Positions 43,193-51,736 of a DNA stretch of 57,431 nt are shown here, one piece after another. Both the position numbers and the translations under genes were made by a program. Within the stretch, counting starts at the first letter, position 1, and each line of letters begins with the position of its first letter. The stretch comes from RGIG8748 sp045606045 (lineage in GTDB: Bacteria > Bacillota > Clostridia > UMGS1810). Location of the stretch: NCBI GenBank assembly GCA_045606045.1, contig JAZURE010000053.1, positions 1 through 57,431 of the forward strand, given 5' to 3'. The notes under the pieces are model-generated. The model saw nothing but the letters and a program-made list of their open reading frames with translations. It ran no database searches and was not told the origin of the DNA.

Positions 43193-43550
43193 TTTCTAAA
43201 TATTCTTTGATTTTTGTAAATGTCTCTTCGCTTAGCACATGTTCTATTTTGCAACTGTCTTCGTATGCTGTTTCATCCGAAACACCAAGAGACATCAAAA
43301 CAGTTGCTATAACCTCGTGTCTTTCGTACATGCTTTGTGCTATATCCATACCTTTTTCTGTAAGAGATATTCCGCCGTCGGCATCCACCGTTACATAACC
43401 TGCTTCGCGCAGGGATTTCATGGCTACGGAAACGCTTGCCTTTGTAAACTGAAGTTCATGCGCTATATCCACGCTGCGTACAAATCCCGTCTTTTTCTTT
43501 AGCATATATATGGTTTCAAGATAATTTTCCTGAGACTGTTGTATCTTCAT
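43176..43550 (-). CDS. mntR: DtxR/MntR family metal-dependent transcriptional regulator
   Basis: The product has 124 residues. ATG 43550 is preferred: a longer frame from 43610 would begin inside the promoter. The winged helix (MLKKKTGFVRSVDIAHELQF then TKASVSVAMKSLREAG) is followed by the metal-binding dimerization part, including ERHEVIATVLMSLGV and CKIEHVLSEETF. At this length without an SH3 domain it fits the MntR branch. Whether it senses manganese or iron is not settled. A dyad over its -10 suggests autoregulation. Confidence 0.85.
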   Translation of the reverse strand: MKIQQSQENYLETIYMLKKKTGFVRSVDIAHELQFTKASVSVAMKSLREAGYVTVDADGGISLTEKGMDIAQSMYERHEVIATVLMSLGVSDETAYEDSCKIEHVLSEETFTKIKEYLEKIREN

Positions 43551-43574
43551 GCGGCATCTGCCTTTCTTATGTGA

Positions 43575-43610
43575 TGATATAAGTATATCACATGTTTTAA
43601 AAAAAGTCAA
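43575..43610 (-). promoter_or_regulatory. Promoter and dyad operator of the DtxR-family gene
   Basis: On the minus strand TTGACT (43610-43605), 17 nt and TATACT (43587-43582). The -10 lies inside the dyad TGATATA-N2-TATATCA (43575-43590), a plausible binding site for the gene's own product. Confidence 0.6.
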
Positions 43611-43671
43611 AAATATATGTATAAGTATTCTATTCTAATTGCGCGAAATGTTGTCTTAAAGGAGCATCGTA

Positions 43672-43743
43672 ATGAATAATAAATATTTTTATTTTCAAAT
43701 GCTTGGTTTGTATTATGTTTCCTTTTGGGTTTGTTATCCTTGA
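43672..43743 (+). CDS. Possible 23-residue hydrophobic peptide
   Basis: ATG 43672 follows AAAGGAG by 7 nt. The frame gives MNNKYFYFQMLGLYYVSFWV and three more residues before TGA. It is rich in aromatic residues, as a tiny membrane peptide would be. It lies between the DtxR-family gene and kdgA, transcribed away from the former. The only support is the good ribosome site. The rest of the 337-nt gap (43551-43887) shows only the two promoters. Confidence 0.25.
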   Translation: MNNKYFYFQMLGLYYVSFWVCYP

Positions 43744-43821
43744 TTGTTGACCCATGTTTAATTGGTTAAGAATTGCCATAAAATTTGCATTAAAATGTCA
43801 TATTATTGCCCTTATGTGCGA

Positions 43822-43850
43822 TTGACTTTTAAATTAAAGGGTGCTATACT
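43822..43850 (+). promoter_or_regulatory. SigA promoter of kdgA-kdgK
   Basis: TTGACT (43822-43827), 17 nt and TATACT (43845-43850). No clear operator is seen. Confidence 0.75.
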
Positions 43851-43887
43851 GCACTTAATTGATATATTTTAATCAGGAGGGAAAATA

Positions 43888-44541
43888 ATGGATAAACAGA
43901 CAGTACTTAAGAAAATAAAAGATGTCGGTATAGTTGCCGTAGTAAGAGCTACCACAGCCGACGAAGCCAAGAAAATTACAGAGGCTTGTATGCAGGGCGG
44001 AGTTCCTGCCATTGAGCTTACATTCACCGTGCCCGGTGCACACAAGGTTATAGAGGAACTTGCTTCCTACTATAAGAATGATGATATTATCCTTGGTGCA
44101 GGCACAGTACTCGATTCGGAAACAGCAAGAATAGCTATCCTCTCGGGTGCTCAGTATGTAGTAAGCCCCTATTATGATGAAAACACTATTAAGCTCTGCA
44201 ACAGATATGCAGTTCCCTGTATGCCCGGTTGCATGACAATACACGATGTGGTTAAGTCCCTTGAGCTTGGCTGCGACATCATAAAGCTCTTCCCCGGCGA
44301 TGCATTCGGCCCCGGCATGGTTAAGGCTATAAAAGGTCCCATTCCTCAGGCAAACATCATGCCCACAGGCGGTGTGGATGTAGACAATGTTGCTAAGTGG
44401 ATAGAGGCAGGCGTTGTGGCAGTAGGTGCAGGAAGCTCTCTTACAAAGGGTGCTAAGACAGGCGACTATGCCCTTATTACAGAAACAGCCAAGAAGTTTG
44501 TAGACAATATCAAAGAAGCCCGCATCAAGCTGGGCAAATAA
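43888..44541 (+). CDS. kdgA: 2-keto-3-deoxy-6-phosphogluconate (KDPG/KHG) aldolase
   Basis: The product has 217 residues. It is a class I aldolase cleaving KDPG to pyruvate and glyceraldehyde 3-phosphate. The catalytic residues are E43 (IELTFTVPGA) and Schiff-base K133 (IKLFPGD); GAGTVLD and the phosphate site PTGGV are also clear. AGGAGGG precedes the ATG. Its partner kinase lies 21 nt downstream, forming the lower uronate (KDG) route. Confidence 0.95.
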   Translation: MDKQTVLKKIKDVGIVAVVRATTADEAKKITEACMQGGVPAIELTFTVPGAHKVIEELASYYKNDDIILGAGTVLDSETARIAILSGAQYVVSPYYDENTIKLCNRYAVPCMPGCMTIHDVVKSLELGCDIIKLFPGDAFGPGMVKAIKGPIPQANIMPTGGVDVDNVAKWIEAGVVAVGAGSSLTKGAKTGDYALITETAKKFVDNIKEARIKLGK

Positions 44542-44562
44542 TCGAAAGGACGGGTATTTAAA

Positions 44563-45585
44563 ATGGCAAAAGTAGTTACATTCGGCGAAATTATGATGAG
44601 ACTTCAGACCCCCGGATACAAGAGATTTATCCAGGCTCAGTCTCTTGAAGTAGAGTACGGCGGCGGTGAGGCAAATGTTGCAGTGTCCGTAGCAAATTAC
44701 GGCATGCAGGCTTGCTTTGTTACCAAGCTTCCCGAAAATCCCATAGGCGATGCTTGTCTTGCACAGCTCCGCAAGATGAATGTGTGCACCAAGCACATAG
44801 CAAGAGGCGGAGAGAGACTTGGTATATACTTTGCAGAAAAGGGTGCATCTCAGAGAGCATCCAATGTTGTATACGACAGAGCACATTCCTCCATTGCTAC
44901 AGCTTCTCCCGAGGATTTTGACTGGGAAGCTATCTTCGAGGGTGCAGATTGGTTCCACTTTACGGGTATCACACCTGCTATAAGCGACGAAGCTGCGGCT
45001 ATTTCCCTCATGGCATGTAAGAAAGCAAAGGAAATGGGCGTTAAGATAAGCTGTGACCTTAACTTCCGTAAAAAACTCTGGACAAGCGAAAAAGCAGGCA
45101 GAGTTATGGGCGAGCTTTGTCAGTATGTTGATGTACTTATAGCAAACGAAGAAGATGCAGAAAAGGTATTCGGCATCAAGGCAGCAGCTACCGATATCAC
45201 ATCAGGTGAGCTTTCCGACGAAGGCTACAAGGATGTTTGCAGACAGCTTGTAGACAGATTCGGTTTTGAAAAGGTTGCAATCACCTTAAGAGAATCTATT
45301 TCCGCTTCCGTAAACAACTGGGCAGCACTTCTCTATGACGGCGGTGAATTCTATAAGTCCAAGAAGTATACGATGAACATCGTAGACCGTGTAGGCGGCG
45401 GCGATTCCTTCGGCGGCGGACTCATATATGCAATTCTTTCCGATTATTCCAGTCAGGATGTAATCGAATTTGCAGTTGCAGCATCCTGCTTAAAGCACTC
45501 CATAGAGGGTGATATGAACTTGGTTTCTCTTGCAGAGGTTAAAAATCTCATGAAGGGTGACGGCTCAGGCAGGGTTCAAAGATAA
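44563..45585 (+). CDS. kdgK: 2-keto-3-deoxygluconate kinase (PfkB family)
   Basis: The product has 340 residues. PfkB sugar kinase motifs are VEYGGGEANVAVSVANYG (N-terminal signature) and DRVGGGDSFGGGL (anion hole and catalytic aspartate, about 269-281). It phosphorylates KDG to KDPG, the substrate of the aldolase encoded just upstream. The assignment to KDG rests on that pairing and on overall similarity to KdgK-type kinases. Confidence 0.9.
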   Translation: MAKVVTFGEIMMRLQTPGYKRFIQAQSLEVEYGGGEANVAVSVANYGMQACFVTKLPENPIGDACLAQLRKMNVCTKHIARGGERLGIYFAEKGASQRASNVVYDRAHSSIATASPEDFDWEAIFEGADWFHFTGITPAISDEAAAISLMACKKAKEMGVKISCDLNFRKKLWTSEKAGRVMGELCQYVDVLIANEEDAEKVFGIKAAATDITSGELSDEGYKDVCRQLVDRFGFEKVAITLRESISASVNNWAALLYDGGEFYKSKKYTMNIVDRVGGGDSFGGGLIYAILSDYSSQDVIEFAVAASCLKHSIEGDMNLVSLAEVKNLMKGDGSGRVQR

Positions 45586-45602
45586 TCAATACATAGTTTG
45601 TT

Positions 45603-45630
45603 AAACGGGGTTGCGAATGCAACTCCGTTT
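45603..45630 (+). terminator. Terminator after kdgK
   Basis: AAACGGGGTTGC (45603-45614), loop GAAT, GCAACTCCGTTT (45619-45630) with one wobble, then AATTATTT. Confidence 0.7.
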
Positions 45631-45635
45631 AATTA

Positions 45636-45664
45636 TTTACAAAGCAGATTTTTTGTTGTATAAT
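45636..45664 (+). promoter_or_regulatory. SigA promoter of the epimerase-dehydrogenase pair
   Basis: TTTACA (45636-45641), 17 nt and TATAAT (45659-45664). Confidence 0.75.
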
Positions 45665-45683
45665 TCAATCGGAGGTGTTTTTT

Positions 45684-46502
45684 ATGGAACTTGGAGTATT
45701 TATTATGCTTAGGGAAAATACCGATATAGATGCAAAGTTTTGCGAGCTTAAAAATATGGGATTTATCACTTGCCAGCTAAATAGCTGGAACATGGAGCTG
45801 TGCACAGAGGAAAAAGCGCAAGAGATAAGATGTGCAGCAGATAAGTACGCAATTACCATTACTGCATTCTGGTGCGGATGGTCAGGCCCTGCCATATGGG
45901 ATTTCTACTCGGGTCCTCATACTCTGGGACTTGTACCCGAGGAGCACAGGACATATCGTATAGCCGAACTAAAAAAAGGGTCAGATTTTGCAAAGCTTCT
46001 TGGAGTAGAAGATGTTATAACCCATGTAGGCTTTCTGCCCGAGGTGCCCACGGTAACAGAGTACCACAAGCTCATATGCGCACTTAGGGAAATAGCAGAA
46101 TATATGGAGGACAACTGTCAGTACTTTCTGTTCGAGACAGGGCAGGAGACTCCTATAACCCTTCTTCGTACCATAGAAGATATAGGACTTAGCAATCTTG
46201 GCATAAATTTAGACCCTGCAAATCTTATAATGTACGGCAAGGCAAACCCCGTAGATGCGCTTGATGTATTTGGTAAGTATGTCCGCGGTATTCATGGTAA
46301 GGATGGAGTTTATCCCACAGACCCAAAGATGCTTGGAGACGAGGTGCGCCTCGGAGACGGCAAGGTAAATTACCCCGAATTTATAAAGAAGCTTAAGGAA
46401 ATAGGCTACAGCGGTGCTATAACCATAGAACGAGAAATTTCGGGCGAAAAGCAGGTTGCCGATATAAAATATGCAAAAGAATATCTCGAGAGATTTATAT
46501 AG
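45684..46502 (+). CDS. Sugar phosphate isomerase/epimerase (xylose isomerase-like TIM barrel)
   Basis: The product has 272 residues. ATG 45684 follows GGAGGTG by about 7 nt. Metal-binding residues typical of the AP-endonuclease-2 barrel family appear in order: E in LFETGQET (about 151-158), D in GINLDPANL (about 176-184), H in GIHGKDG (about 207-213) and E in ITIERE (about 249-254). The exact sugar is unknown. It is followed 14 nt later by a Gfo/Idh/MocA dehydrogenase, a common pairing in inositol, glucoside 3-keto or uronate breakdown. Confidence 0.82.
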   Translation: MELGVFIMLRENTDIDAKFCELKNMGFITCQLNSWNMELCTEEKAQEIRCAADKYAITITAFWCGWSGPAIWDFYSGPHTLGLVPEEHRTYRIAELKKGSDFAKLLGVEDVITHVGFLPEVPTVTEYHKLICALREIAEYMEDNCQYFLFETGQETPITLLRTIEDIGLSNLGINLDPANLIMYGKANPVDALDVFGKYVRGIHGKDGVYPTDPKMLGDEVRLGDGKVNYPEFIKKLKEIGYSGAITIEREISGEKQVADIKYAKEYLERFI

Positions 46503-46516
46503 GAGAGGATACAACA

Positions 46517-47524
46517 ATGCTTAGAGTTGGAATTATAGGCTGCGGAGGCATGGGGTCAAAGCATGCCAAGTGCTATGGTGTCATACCTCATGATGTCGCG
46601 GTAGTTGCCGTAGCGGATATTGACGCTTCAAAAGCACAGAGAGTATGCGCGCATTTTGACGGTGCTAAAATATACACCGATGCCCATGAAATGATGCGTA
46701 AAGAGAAGTTGGATATAGTAGATATATGTCTTCCTACATATCTGCATACCTTGTATGCCGTAGAGGCTATGGAAATGGGGATAAATGTATTTATAGAAAA
46801 GCCCGTTTGTCTTACAGAGAACGAGGCAAAGCTCCTTATCGAAACCGAAAAGAAAACAGGTGTCAAGGTAGGTGTAGGTCATGTAATTCGTTTTTGGGAC
46901 GAATACATGTGGGTAAAAGATGCCAAAGAGAATAATACCTATGGCAAGCTTCTCGGTGCACAATTCCAGCGCCTTTCGGAAAATCCGTCATGGGGCTGGG
47001 AAAACTGGTACAATGATGTAGAAAAAAGCGGTACTGCGGCGCTTGACCTTCATATACACGATGCGGATTTTGTCCGCTATCTTATGAACGGCGAGCCTGA
47101 CGAAATAATATCAAAAGCTACAAGAAACGGCGATGGAGAGCTTCAGGAGATAAATGTGCTTTATACCTATGGTAATGTTCTTCTTTCTGCGGTAGGCGTG
47201 TGGGATTTACCTATGGATTACCCCTTTGATATGTGCTTCAGGGTCAAGTTTGAAAGAGCAACCGCCGTGTACGAAAAGGGCGTACTCACACTCTATCTTC
47301 CCGACGGCACAAACAGGGTAATACAGGCGGCAAATGAGGTAAATATCGAGCAAAGCCCTGAGATAAATGTTGCAAATGTAGGCGCATATGAGAGGGAAAT
47401 AAAAGAATTTACAGACTATGTAAAGGGTGTGAAGGGTGCACGGATAGCCCCTCTTTGCGAAGCTGTAAGTTCTGCAAGGCTCGTGTGGAAAGAGATAGAG
47501 CTTGCAGGCGGAAAGAAAATTTAA
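46517..47524 (+). CDS. Gfo/Idh/MocA family NAD(P)-dependent oxidoreductase
   Basis: The product has 335 residues. The Rossmann motif is GIIGCGGMGSKHAKCY (5-20), followed by DICLPTYLHTLYAVEAM and the catalytic lysine in EKPV (about 94-97). The histidine pair DLHIHDADF (about 175-183) is typical of the family. It oxidizes a sugar or polyol; the substrate is not clear. It is co-transcribed with the epimerase upstream. Confidence 0.9.
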   Translation: MLRVGIIGCGGMGSKHAKCYGVIPHDVAVVAVADIDASKAQRVCAHFDGAKIYTDAHEMMRKEKLDIVDICLPTYLHTLYAVEAMEMGINVFIEKPVCLTENEAKLLIETEKKTGVKVGVGHVIRFWDEYMWVKDAKENNTYGKLLGAQFQRLSENPSWGWENWYNDVEKSGTAALDLHIHDADFVRYLMNGEPDEIISKATRNGDGELQEINVLYTYGNVLLSAVGVWDLPMDYPFDMCFRVKFERATAVYEKGVLTLYLPDGTNRVIQAANEVNIEQSPEINVANVGAYEREIKEFTDYVKGVKGARIAPLCEAVSSARLVWKEIELAGGKKI

Positions 47525-47531
47525 TGAGTCA

Positions 47532-47570
47532 GAGTGCAATAGGTGACAAATTCCCATTGCACTCCTTTTT
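47532..47570 (+). terminator. Terminator after the dehydrogenase
   Basis: GAGTGCAAT (47532-47540) pairs with ATTGCACTC (47556-47564), followed by CTTTTT. Confidence 0.75.
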
Positions 47571-47572
47571 AT

Positions 47573-47601
47573 TTGACTTTTTTTAATAATGGGGTTATAA
47601 T
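47573..47601 (+). promoter_or_regulatory. SigA promoter of the PHP-trkA-trkH operon
   Basis: TTGACT (47573-47578), 17 nt and TATAAT (47596-47601). Confidence 0.8.
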
Positions 47602-47636
47602 GAACACATAAATGATAAAAGGGGAGGGATGCCTTT

Positions 47637-48452
47637 ATGATACTTCAAAATCTTCATACACATACGACATATTGCGACGGTGCAAACACTCCCGAGGAGC
47701 TTGTAAAAGCAGCAGTTGAAAAAGGTTTTTCTTCCATCGGATTTTCGGGACATTCGTATATGTCCTTTGACCCCAAAACGGGCATGAATCCCGCAGAAGA
47801 TGCTGCTTATAAGGCAGAAATAAAAGAATTAAAAAAGAAATATAACGGAATTATAGATATATATACAGGTTTGGAATTTGAACTTTTTTCCGAGCATGAT
47901 ATAGTGGATTACGACTATGTTATAGGCTCCTGCCACTACCTTTATATAGATGGAGAATATGTGCTTGTAGACAGAAGTCCCGAGGGTATGCAAAGAGCCA
48001 TAGACAAATACTTTGGCGGAGACTCTCTTGTGATGTGCAGGGAGTATTACCGAACCTTTTCCGAGCATTGCAGTAAAAAGAGCTTCGACATCATAGGTCA
48101 CTTTGATGTAATTACGAGAAATCATGACAATGTCCGCCTGTTTGATACAGAAAACCCAAAATACAGAGGATATGCTCTTGAGGCTCTGCATGCCACAAGC
48201 GAGAGAAACAGGATATTTGAGCTTAACACTGGCGCAATGGCACGCACAGGCAGAAAGGCACCGTATCCTGAGGATTTTATAATAAAGGAAATCAAAAACC
48301 TTGGCTGTTCTTTTGTAGTAAGCTCGGATTGCCACAGGACAGAGCATCTTGATACTTACTTTAAGGAAAGCTTTGAACTGTTAAAAAGCCACGGCTTTAA
48401 ACACATAATGATATTTAACGGCAAAGGCTTTGAGCCACATTCAATTAGTTAA
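47637..48452 (+). CDS. PHP-domain phosphatase, HisJ-like
   Basis: The product has 271 residues. Metal-binding motifs of the PHP domain are NLHTHTTYCDG (5-15), GFSGHSYM (about 36-43), GLEFE (about 81-85), the histidine in IGSCHYLY and SSDCHRTEH (about 238-246). It resembles histidinol-phosphatase HisJ, but no histidine biosynthesis gene is near, so the substrate may differ. GGGGAGGG precedes the ATG. It begins the operon with the potassium genes, 14 nt before trkA. Confidence 0.85.
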   Translation: MILQNLHTHTTYCDGANTPEELVKAAVEKGFSSIGFSGHSYMSFDPKTGMNPAEDAAYKAEIKELKKKYNGIIDIYTGLEFELFSEHDIVDYDYVIGSCHYLYIDGEYVLVDRSPEGMQRAIDKYFGGDSLVMCREYYRTFSEHCSKKSFDIIGHFDVITRNHDNVRLFDTENPKYRGYALEALHATSERNRIFELNTGAMARTGRKAPYPEDFIIKEIKNLGCSFVVSSDCHRTEHLDTYFKESFELLKSHGFKHIMIFNGKGFEPHSIS

Positions 48453-48465
48453 GAGGTGATACACT

Positions 48466-49824
48466 TTGAAGATAATAGTTGTAGGTCTTGGCAAGATAGG
48501 TCATAAGCTTGCAGGACTTTTAAGTACAGGCGAGGGACATGAGGTTACTGTAGTGGACACCATAACTGACAAGGTGAGAGATACAGTAAACGAATTTGAC
48601 ATAATGGGCGTACACGGAAGCGGTACGGATGCAGAAGTACTCTCCGAGGCAGGCATAAAGACAGCAGACCTTCTAATTGCAGTTACAGGCTCGGACGAAA
48701 TCAATCTTCTTACCTGCCTTATTGCAAAGAAATCAGGTAACTGCGAAACCATAGCAAGAGTAAAAAAACCCGAATATGTAAAGGCTCTTCCTATAATAAA
48801 GGATGAGCTTGGACTTGCCATGGTTATGAATACACAGCGTGCGTCTGCACAGGAAATTGCAAGGGTACTGCGTTTCCCCTCTGCCATACAGATAGATACC
48901 TTTTCTAAGGGCAGGGTAGAGATACTGAAGTTTCGAGTATCCGACTCTTCACCTCTTGCAAACATCAGGGTATCGCATCTTAGCTCGAAGATTAATTGCG
49001 ATATACTTATATGCGGTGTAGAGCGCGGTGACGAGGCTTTTATCCCTGATGGTAATTTTGAACTCAAAACAGGAGACCTTGTAAGCTTTGTATCTACCCC
49101 CAACAATGCGGCAAGCTTCTTTAAAAAGATAGGCATCAAAACAAACAGCGTAAAAGATGCGCTTATAATCGGCGGAAGCGAAACTGCATACTATCTTTCC
49201 GAGCTTCTTATACAGTCGGGCATAAAAGTTAAGATTATAGAGCAAAATTCTAAAAGATGCGAAGAGCTTTGCACTCTTCTTCCGAAAGCTACTATAATAA
49301 ACGGAGACGGAACAGATACGGAGCTTCTTTGCGAGGAGGGGCTCTCTCGCTACGAGGCGGTTGTTGCCCTTACAAATATAGATGAAGAAAATATCATGTT
49401 TTCGCTCTTTGCCGCTACGCAGTCAAACGGCAAAATGGTAACCAAGATAGACAGAATAGCTTACGACAATGTTATAGGCAGTCTCGGTCTTGATACCATA
49501 GTAAATCCCAACAACATAGCCGCAGAGCATATAGTCCGTTTTGTCCGTGCCAAGGATAACAGTCTTGGCGGAAATGTGGAAACTATGCACCTTATATTAG
49601 ACGGCAAGGCAGAGGCGTTGGAGTTCGTTGTTGATGAAAAAAATCCCCTTGCAGGAAAAATGCTCATGGAAATAGTGCTTAAGAAAAATGTTCTTATAGC
49701 ATCCATAAACCGACGGGGAAGAATTATAATTCCCCGAGGTAAAGACAGCATCCTTGCGGGAGACAGCATAATAGTTGTTACCACAAGCCACGGGGTCAAG
49801 GATATTAATGAATTTTTGAGGTAG
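48466..49824 (+). CDS. trkA: Trk potassium uptake regulatory subunit TrkA
   Basis: The product has 452 residues. The TTG start at 48466 follows GAGGTGAT. Two RCK units are present: NAD-binding VVGLGKIGHKLAGLL (5-19) with its C-domain to about 220, and a second starting LIIGGSETAYYLSELL (about 228-243). It gates TrkH in response to nucleotides at the cytoplasmic face. It sits 6 nt before trkH. Confidence 0.95.
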   Translation: MKIIVVGLGKIGHKLAGLLSTGEGHEVTVVDTITDKVRDTVNEFDIMGVHGSGTDAEVLSEAGIKTADLLIAVTGSDEINLLTCLIAKKSGNCETIARVKKPEYVKALPIIKDELGLAMVMNTQRASAQEIARVLRFPSAIQIDTFSKGRVEILKFRVSDSSPLANIRVSHLSSKINCDILICGVERGDEAFIPDGNFELKTGDLVSFVSTPNNAASFFKKIGIKTNSVKDALIIGGSETAYYLSELLIQSGIKVKIIEQNSKRCEELCTLLPKATIINGDGTDTELLCEEGLSRYEAVVALTNIDEENIMFSLFAATQSNGKMVTKIDRIAYDNVIGSLGLDTIVNPNNIAAEHIVRFVRAKDNSLGGNVETMHLILDGKAEALEFVVDEKNPLAGKMLMEIVLKKNVLIASINRRGRIIIPRGKDSILAGDSIIVVTTSHGVKDINEFLR

Positions 49825-49830
49825 TCCTTT

Positions 49831-51267
49831 ATGAATTTTAAATTGGTTGCTCACACTTTGGGCAGAGTTATAAGCTTTGAAGCAATATGTATGGCTCTGT
49901 CTCTTATTTGTTCAATCCTTACAGGAGACGGACAGTATACAGCATTTTTAATATCAATAGCAATATGTCTTATCGTCGGAATATCGCTTTCTTTAATAAA
50001 ACCTAAGGAAAAGCGTCTTTTCTCGCGCGATGGTTTTGCTACTGTGGCACTAAGCTGGTTAGCCTTAAGTATTTTCGGTTCTCTTCCGTTTATAATATCA
50101 GGTACTATACCAAGCTTTACAGATGCCTTTTTTGAAACGGCATCGGGTTTTACAACCACAGGTGCATCTATATTAAAGGATGTGGAGGTGATTCCCAAGT
50201 CCATCCTTTTCTGGCGAAGCTTTACCCATTGGATAGGCGGCATGGGAGTTATAGTGTTTCTTGTTGCAGTACTTCCTCTTTCGGGCGGAAGCAATATGCA
50301 TCTTATGAGGGCAGAGAGCACAGGTCCATCTGTAGGTAAGCTTGTTCCAAAGGTAAGAACTACTGCCAAAATACTCTATACTATTTATTTTGGCATAACT
50401 GTAGTTTTGCTTGTGCTTCTACTTCTGGGCGGTATGGATATTTTCGAGGCGCTTTGTACTACCTTTGGTACAGTTGGTACGGGAGGCTTTGGCTTCAAAA
50501 ACAGCAGTATAGCAGATTATTCTACCTACATACAAGTAGTAATTACTGTGTTTATGATACTTTGCGGTATCAATTTTTCCATCTACTATCTTATCATCAT
50601 GCGTAAGTTTTCACTTGCCTTTCGCTCTTCGGAGATGTGGGCTTATCTTGGTGTTATAGCGGTTTCAATTATTGTTATAAGCTCTAACTGTATGCACCTT
50701 TTCGGTGGATTTGGCGAGTCTCTTAAGCATAGCGCATTTCAGGTTGCCTCTGTTATTACCACCACAGGATACTCGACCGCCGATTTTGACCTGTGGCCCC
50801 AGCTTTCCAAGACGATACTTCTTGTACTCATGTTTATAGGAGCCTCAGCAGGAAGCACAGGCGGCGGTATTAAGGTTTCCCGAATTATCATACTCTTAAA
50901 GAGCATTGTAAAGGAAATAAGGATTGCTTCGCACCCCAAGAGCACACACAAGGTTACAATGGACGGCAGAAATGTAGAGCACGAAACCATCCGGTCAGTA
51001 AATGTATTTATGGTGTCATACCTTGTTATATTTGCCTTTTCGCTTCTTGCAATAAGCATAGACAATATGGATTTTACAACGAATTTTACAGCTGTTGCAG
51101 CAACTATAAATAACATCGGTCCCGGCTTTGCAGGGGTAGGTCCCACACAGAATTTCTCGGGATATTCCGATTTTTCCACAGTAATTCTCACATTAGACAT
51201 GCTTATAGGCAGACTTGAAATATTCCCCATGCTGGTACTGTTCTCACCGCAGGCGTGGAAGAAATAA
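49831..51267 (+). CDS. trkH: Trk potassium uptake channel subunit TrkH
   Basis: The product has 478 residues with about ten membrane helices. The four pseudo-repeat pore loops are visible: ASGFTTTGASIL, TFGTVGTGGFGF, ITTTGYSTADFD and INNIGPGFAGVGP. The conserved glycine of each filter is kept. It imports K+ with TrkA. It ends the PHP-trkA-trkH operon. Confidence 0.95.
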   Translation: MNFKLVAHTLGRVISFEAICMALSLICSILTGDGQYTAFLISIAICLIVGISLSLIKPKEKRLFSRDGFATVALSWLALSIFGSLPFIISGTIPSFTDAFFETASGFTTTGASILKDVEVIPKSILFWRSFTHWIGGMGVIVFLVAVLPLSGGSNMHLMRAESTGPSVGKLVPKVRTTAKILYTIYFGITVVLLVLLLLGGMDIFEALCTTFGTVGTGGFGFKNSSIADYSTYIQVVITVFMILCGINFSIYYLIIMRKFSLAFRSSEMWAYLGVIAVSIIVISSNCMHLFGGFGESLKHSAFQVASVITTTGYSTADFDLWPQLSKTILLVLMFIGASAGSTGGGIKVSRIIILLKSIVKEIRIASHPKSTHKVTMDGRNVEHETIRSVNVFMVSYLVIFAFSLLAISIDNMDFTTNFTAVAATINNIGPGFAGVGPTQNFSGYSDFSTVILTLDMLIGRLEIFPMLVLFSPQAWKK

Positions 51268-51284
51268 AAAATTTAAAAAAACTA

Positions 51285-51313
51285 TTTACAACATAAAAAA
51301 GTTGTGATATAAT
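51285..51313 (+). promoter_or_regulatory. SigA promoter of rpsO
   Basis: TTTACA (51285-51290), 17 nt and TATAAT (51308-51313). Confidence 0.75.
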
Positions 51314-51319
51314 ATCATA

Positions 51320-51416
51320 GTTGTCAGCCCGATGCTAAGGTTTTGGATTCTCCAACCTTGCCTTTGTATCGCGGCGATTATAAAGCCTATAAGGCTAATT
51401 AAAAGGAGGAAATATC
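51320..51416 (+). promoter_or_regulatory. Structured rpsO leader (likely S15 autoregulatory RNA)
   Basis: The 97-nt leader folds as CCGAT...ATCGCGG enclosing AAGGTT (51339-51344) with AACCTT (51355-51360), then a small hairpin AGCC-TATA-AGGCT close to the ribosome site AGGAGG. Firmicutes rpsO leaders often bind S15 in this way. The match to a specific known class was not tested. Confidence 0.55.
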
Positions 51417-51680
51417 ATGTTAAAGGAAACAAAGCAGGCTATCATTAAGGAATACGCTACTCACGAGGGCGACACGGGTTCTCCCGAAGTACAGGTTGCT
51501 ATCCTTACTTACCGCATCAACCACCTTACAGAACACCTTAAGTCCAACATGAAGGACCATCACTCAAGAAGAGGTCTTCTTATGATGGTTGGTAAGAGAA
51601 GAGGTCTTCTTAACTATCTTGCAAAGATAGATATCGAAAGATACCGTTCCCTTATTGCAAGACTCAACATCAGAAAGTAG
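51417..51680 (+). CDS. rpsO: 30S ribosomal protein S15 (uS15)
   Basis: The product has 87 residues. It contains EGDTGSPEVQVAILTYRINH, HHSRRGLLMMVGKRRGLLNY and LNIRK at the end, all characteristic. S15 binds the three-way junction of 16S rRNA helices 20-22. It precedes pnp, the gene order conserved from Bacillus to E. coli. Confidence 0.98.
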   Translation: MLKETKQAIIKEYATHEGDTGSPEVQVAILTYRINHLTEHLKSNMKDHHSRRGLLMMVGKRRGLLNYLAKIDIERYRSLIARLNIRK

Positions 51681-51690
51681 TTTTCAAATC

Positions 51691-51720
51691 GGGCAAAGAG
51701 GCCTTGGAGCCTCTTTGCCC
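51691..51720 (+). terminator. Hairpin after rpsO, partial terminator
   Basis: GGGCAAAGAGGC (51691-51702) pairs perfectly with GCCTCTTTGCCC (51709-51720), followed by AATTTTG. The short T-tract suggests partial read-through into pnp. Confidence 0.65.
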
Positions 51721-51736
51721 AATTTTGCTAATTAAA

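Noticed and set aside
43873..44958. A 361-codon open frame on the minus strand opposite kdgA and kdgK
   Set aside because: The plus-strand aldolase and kinase have complete catalytic motifs and ribosome sites. The antisense product is cysteine- and tyrosine-rich nonsense with no ribosome site.
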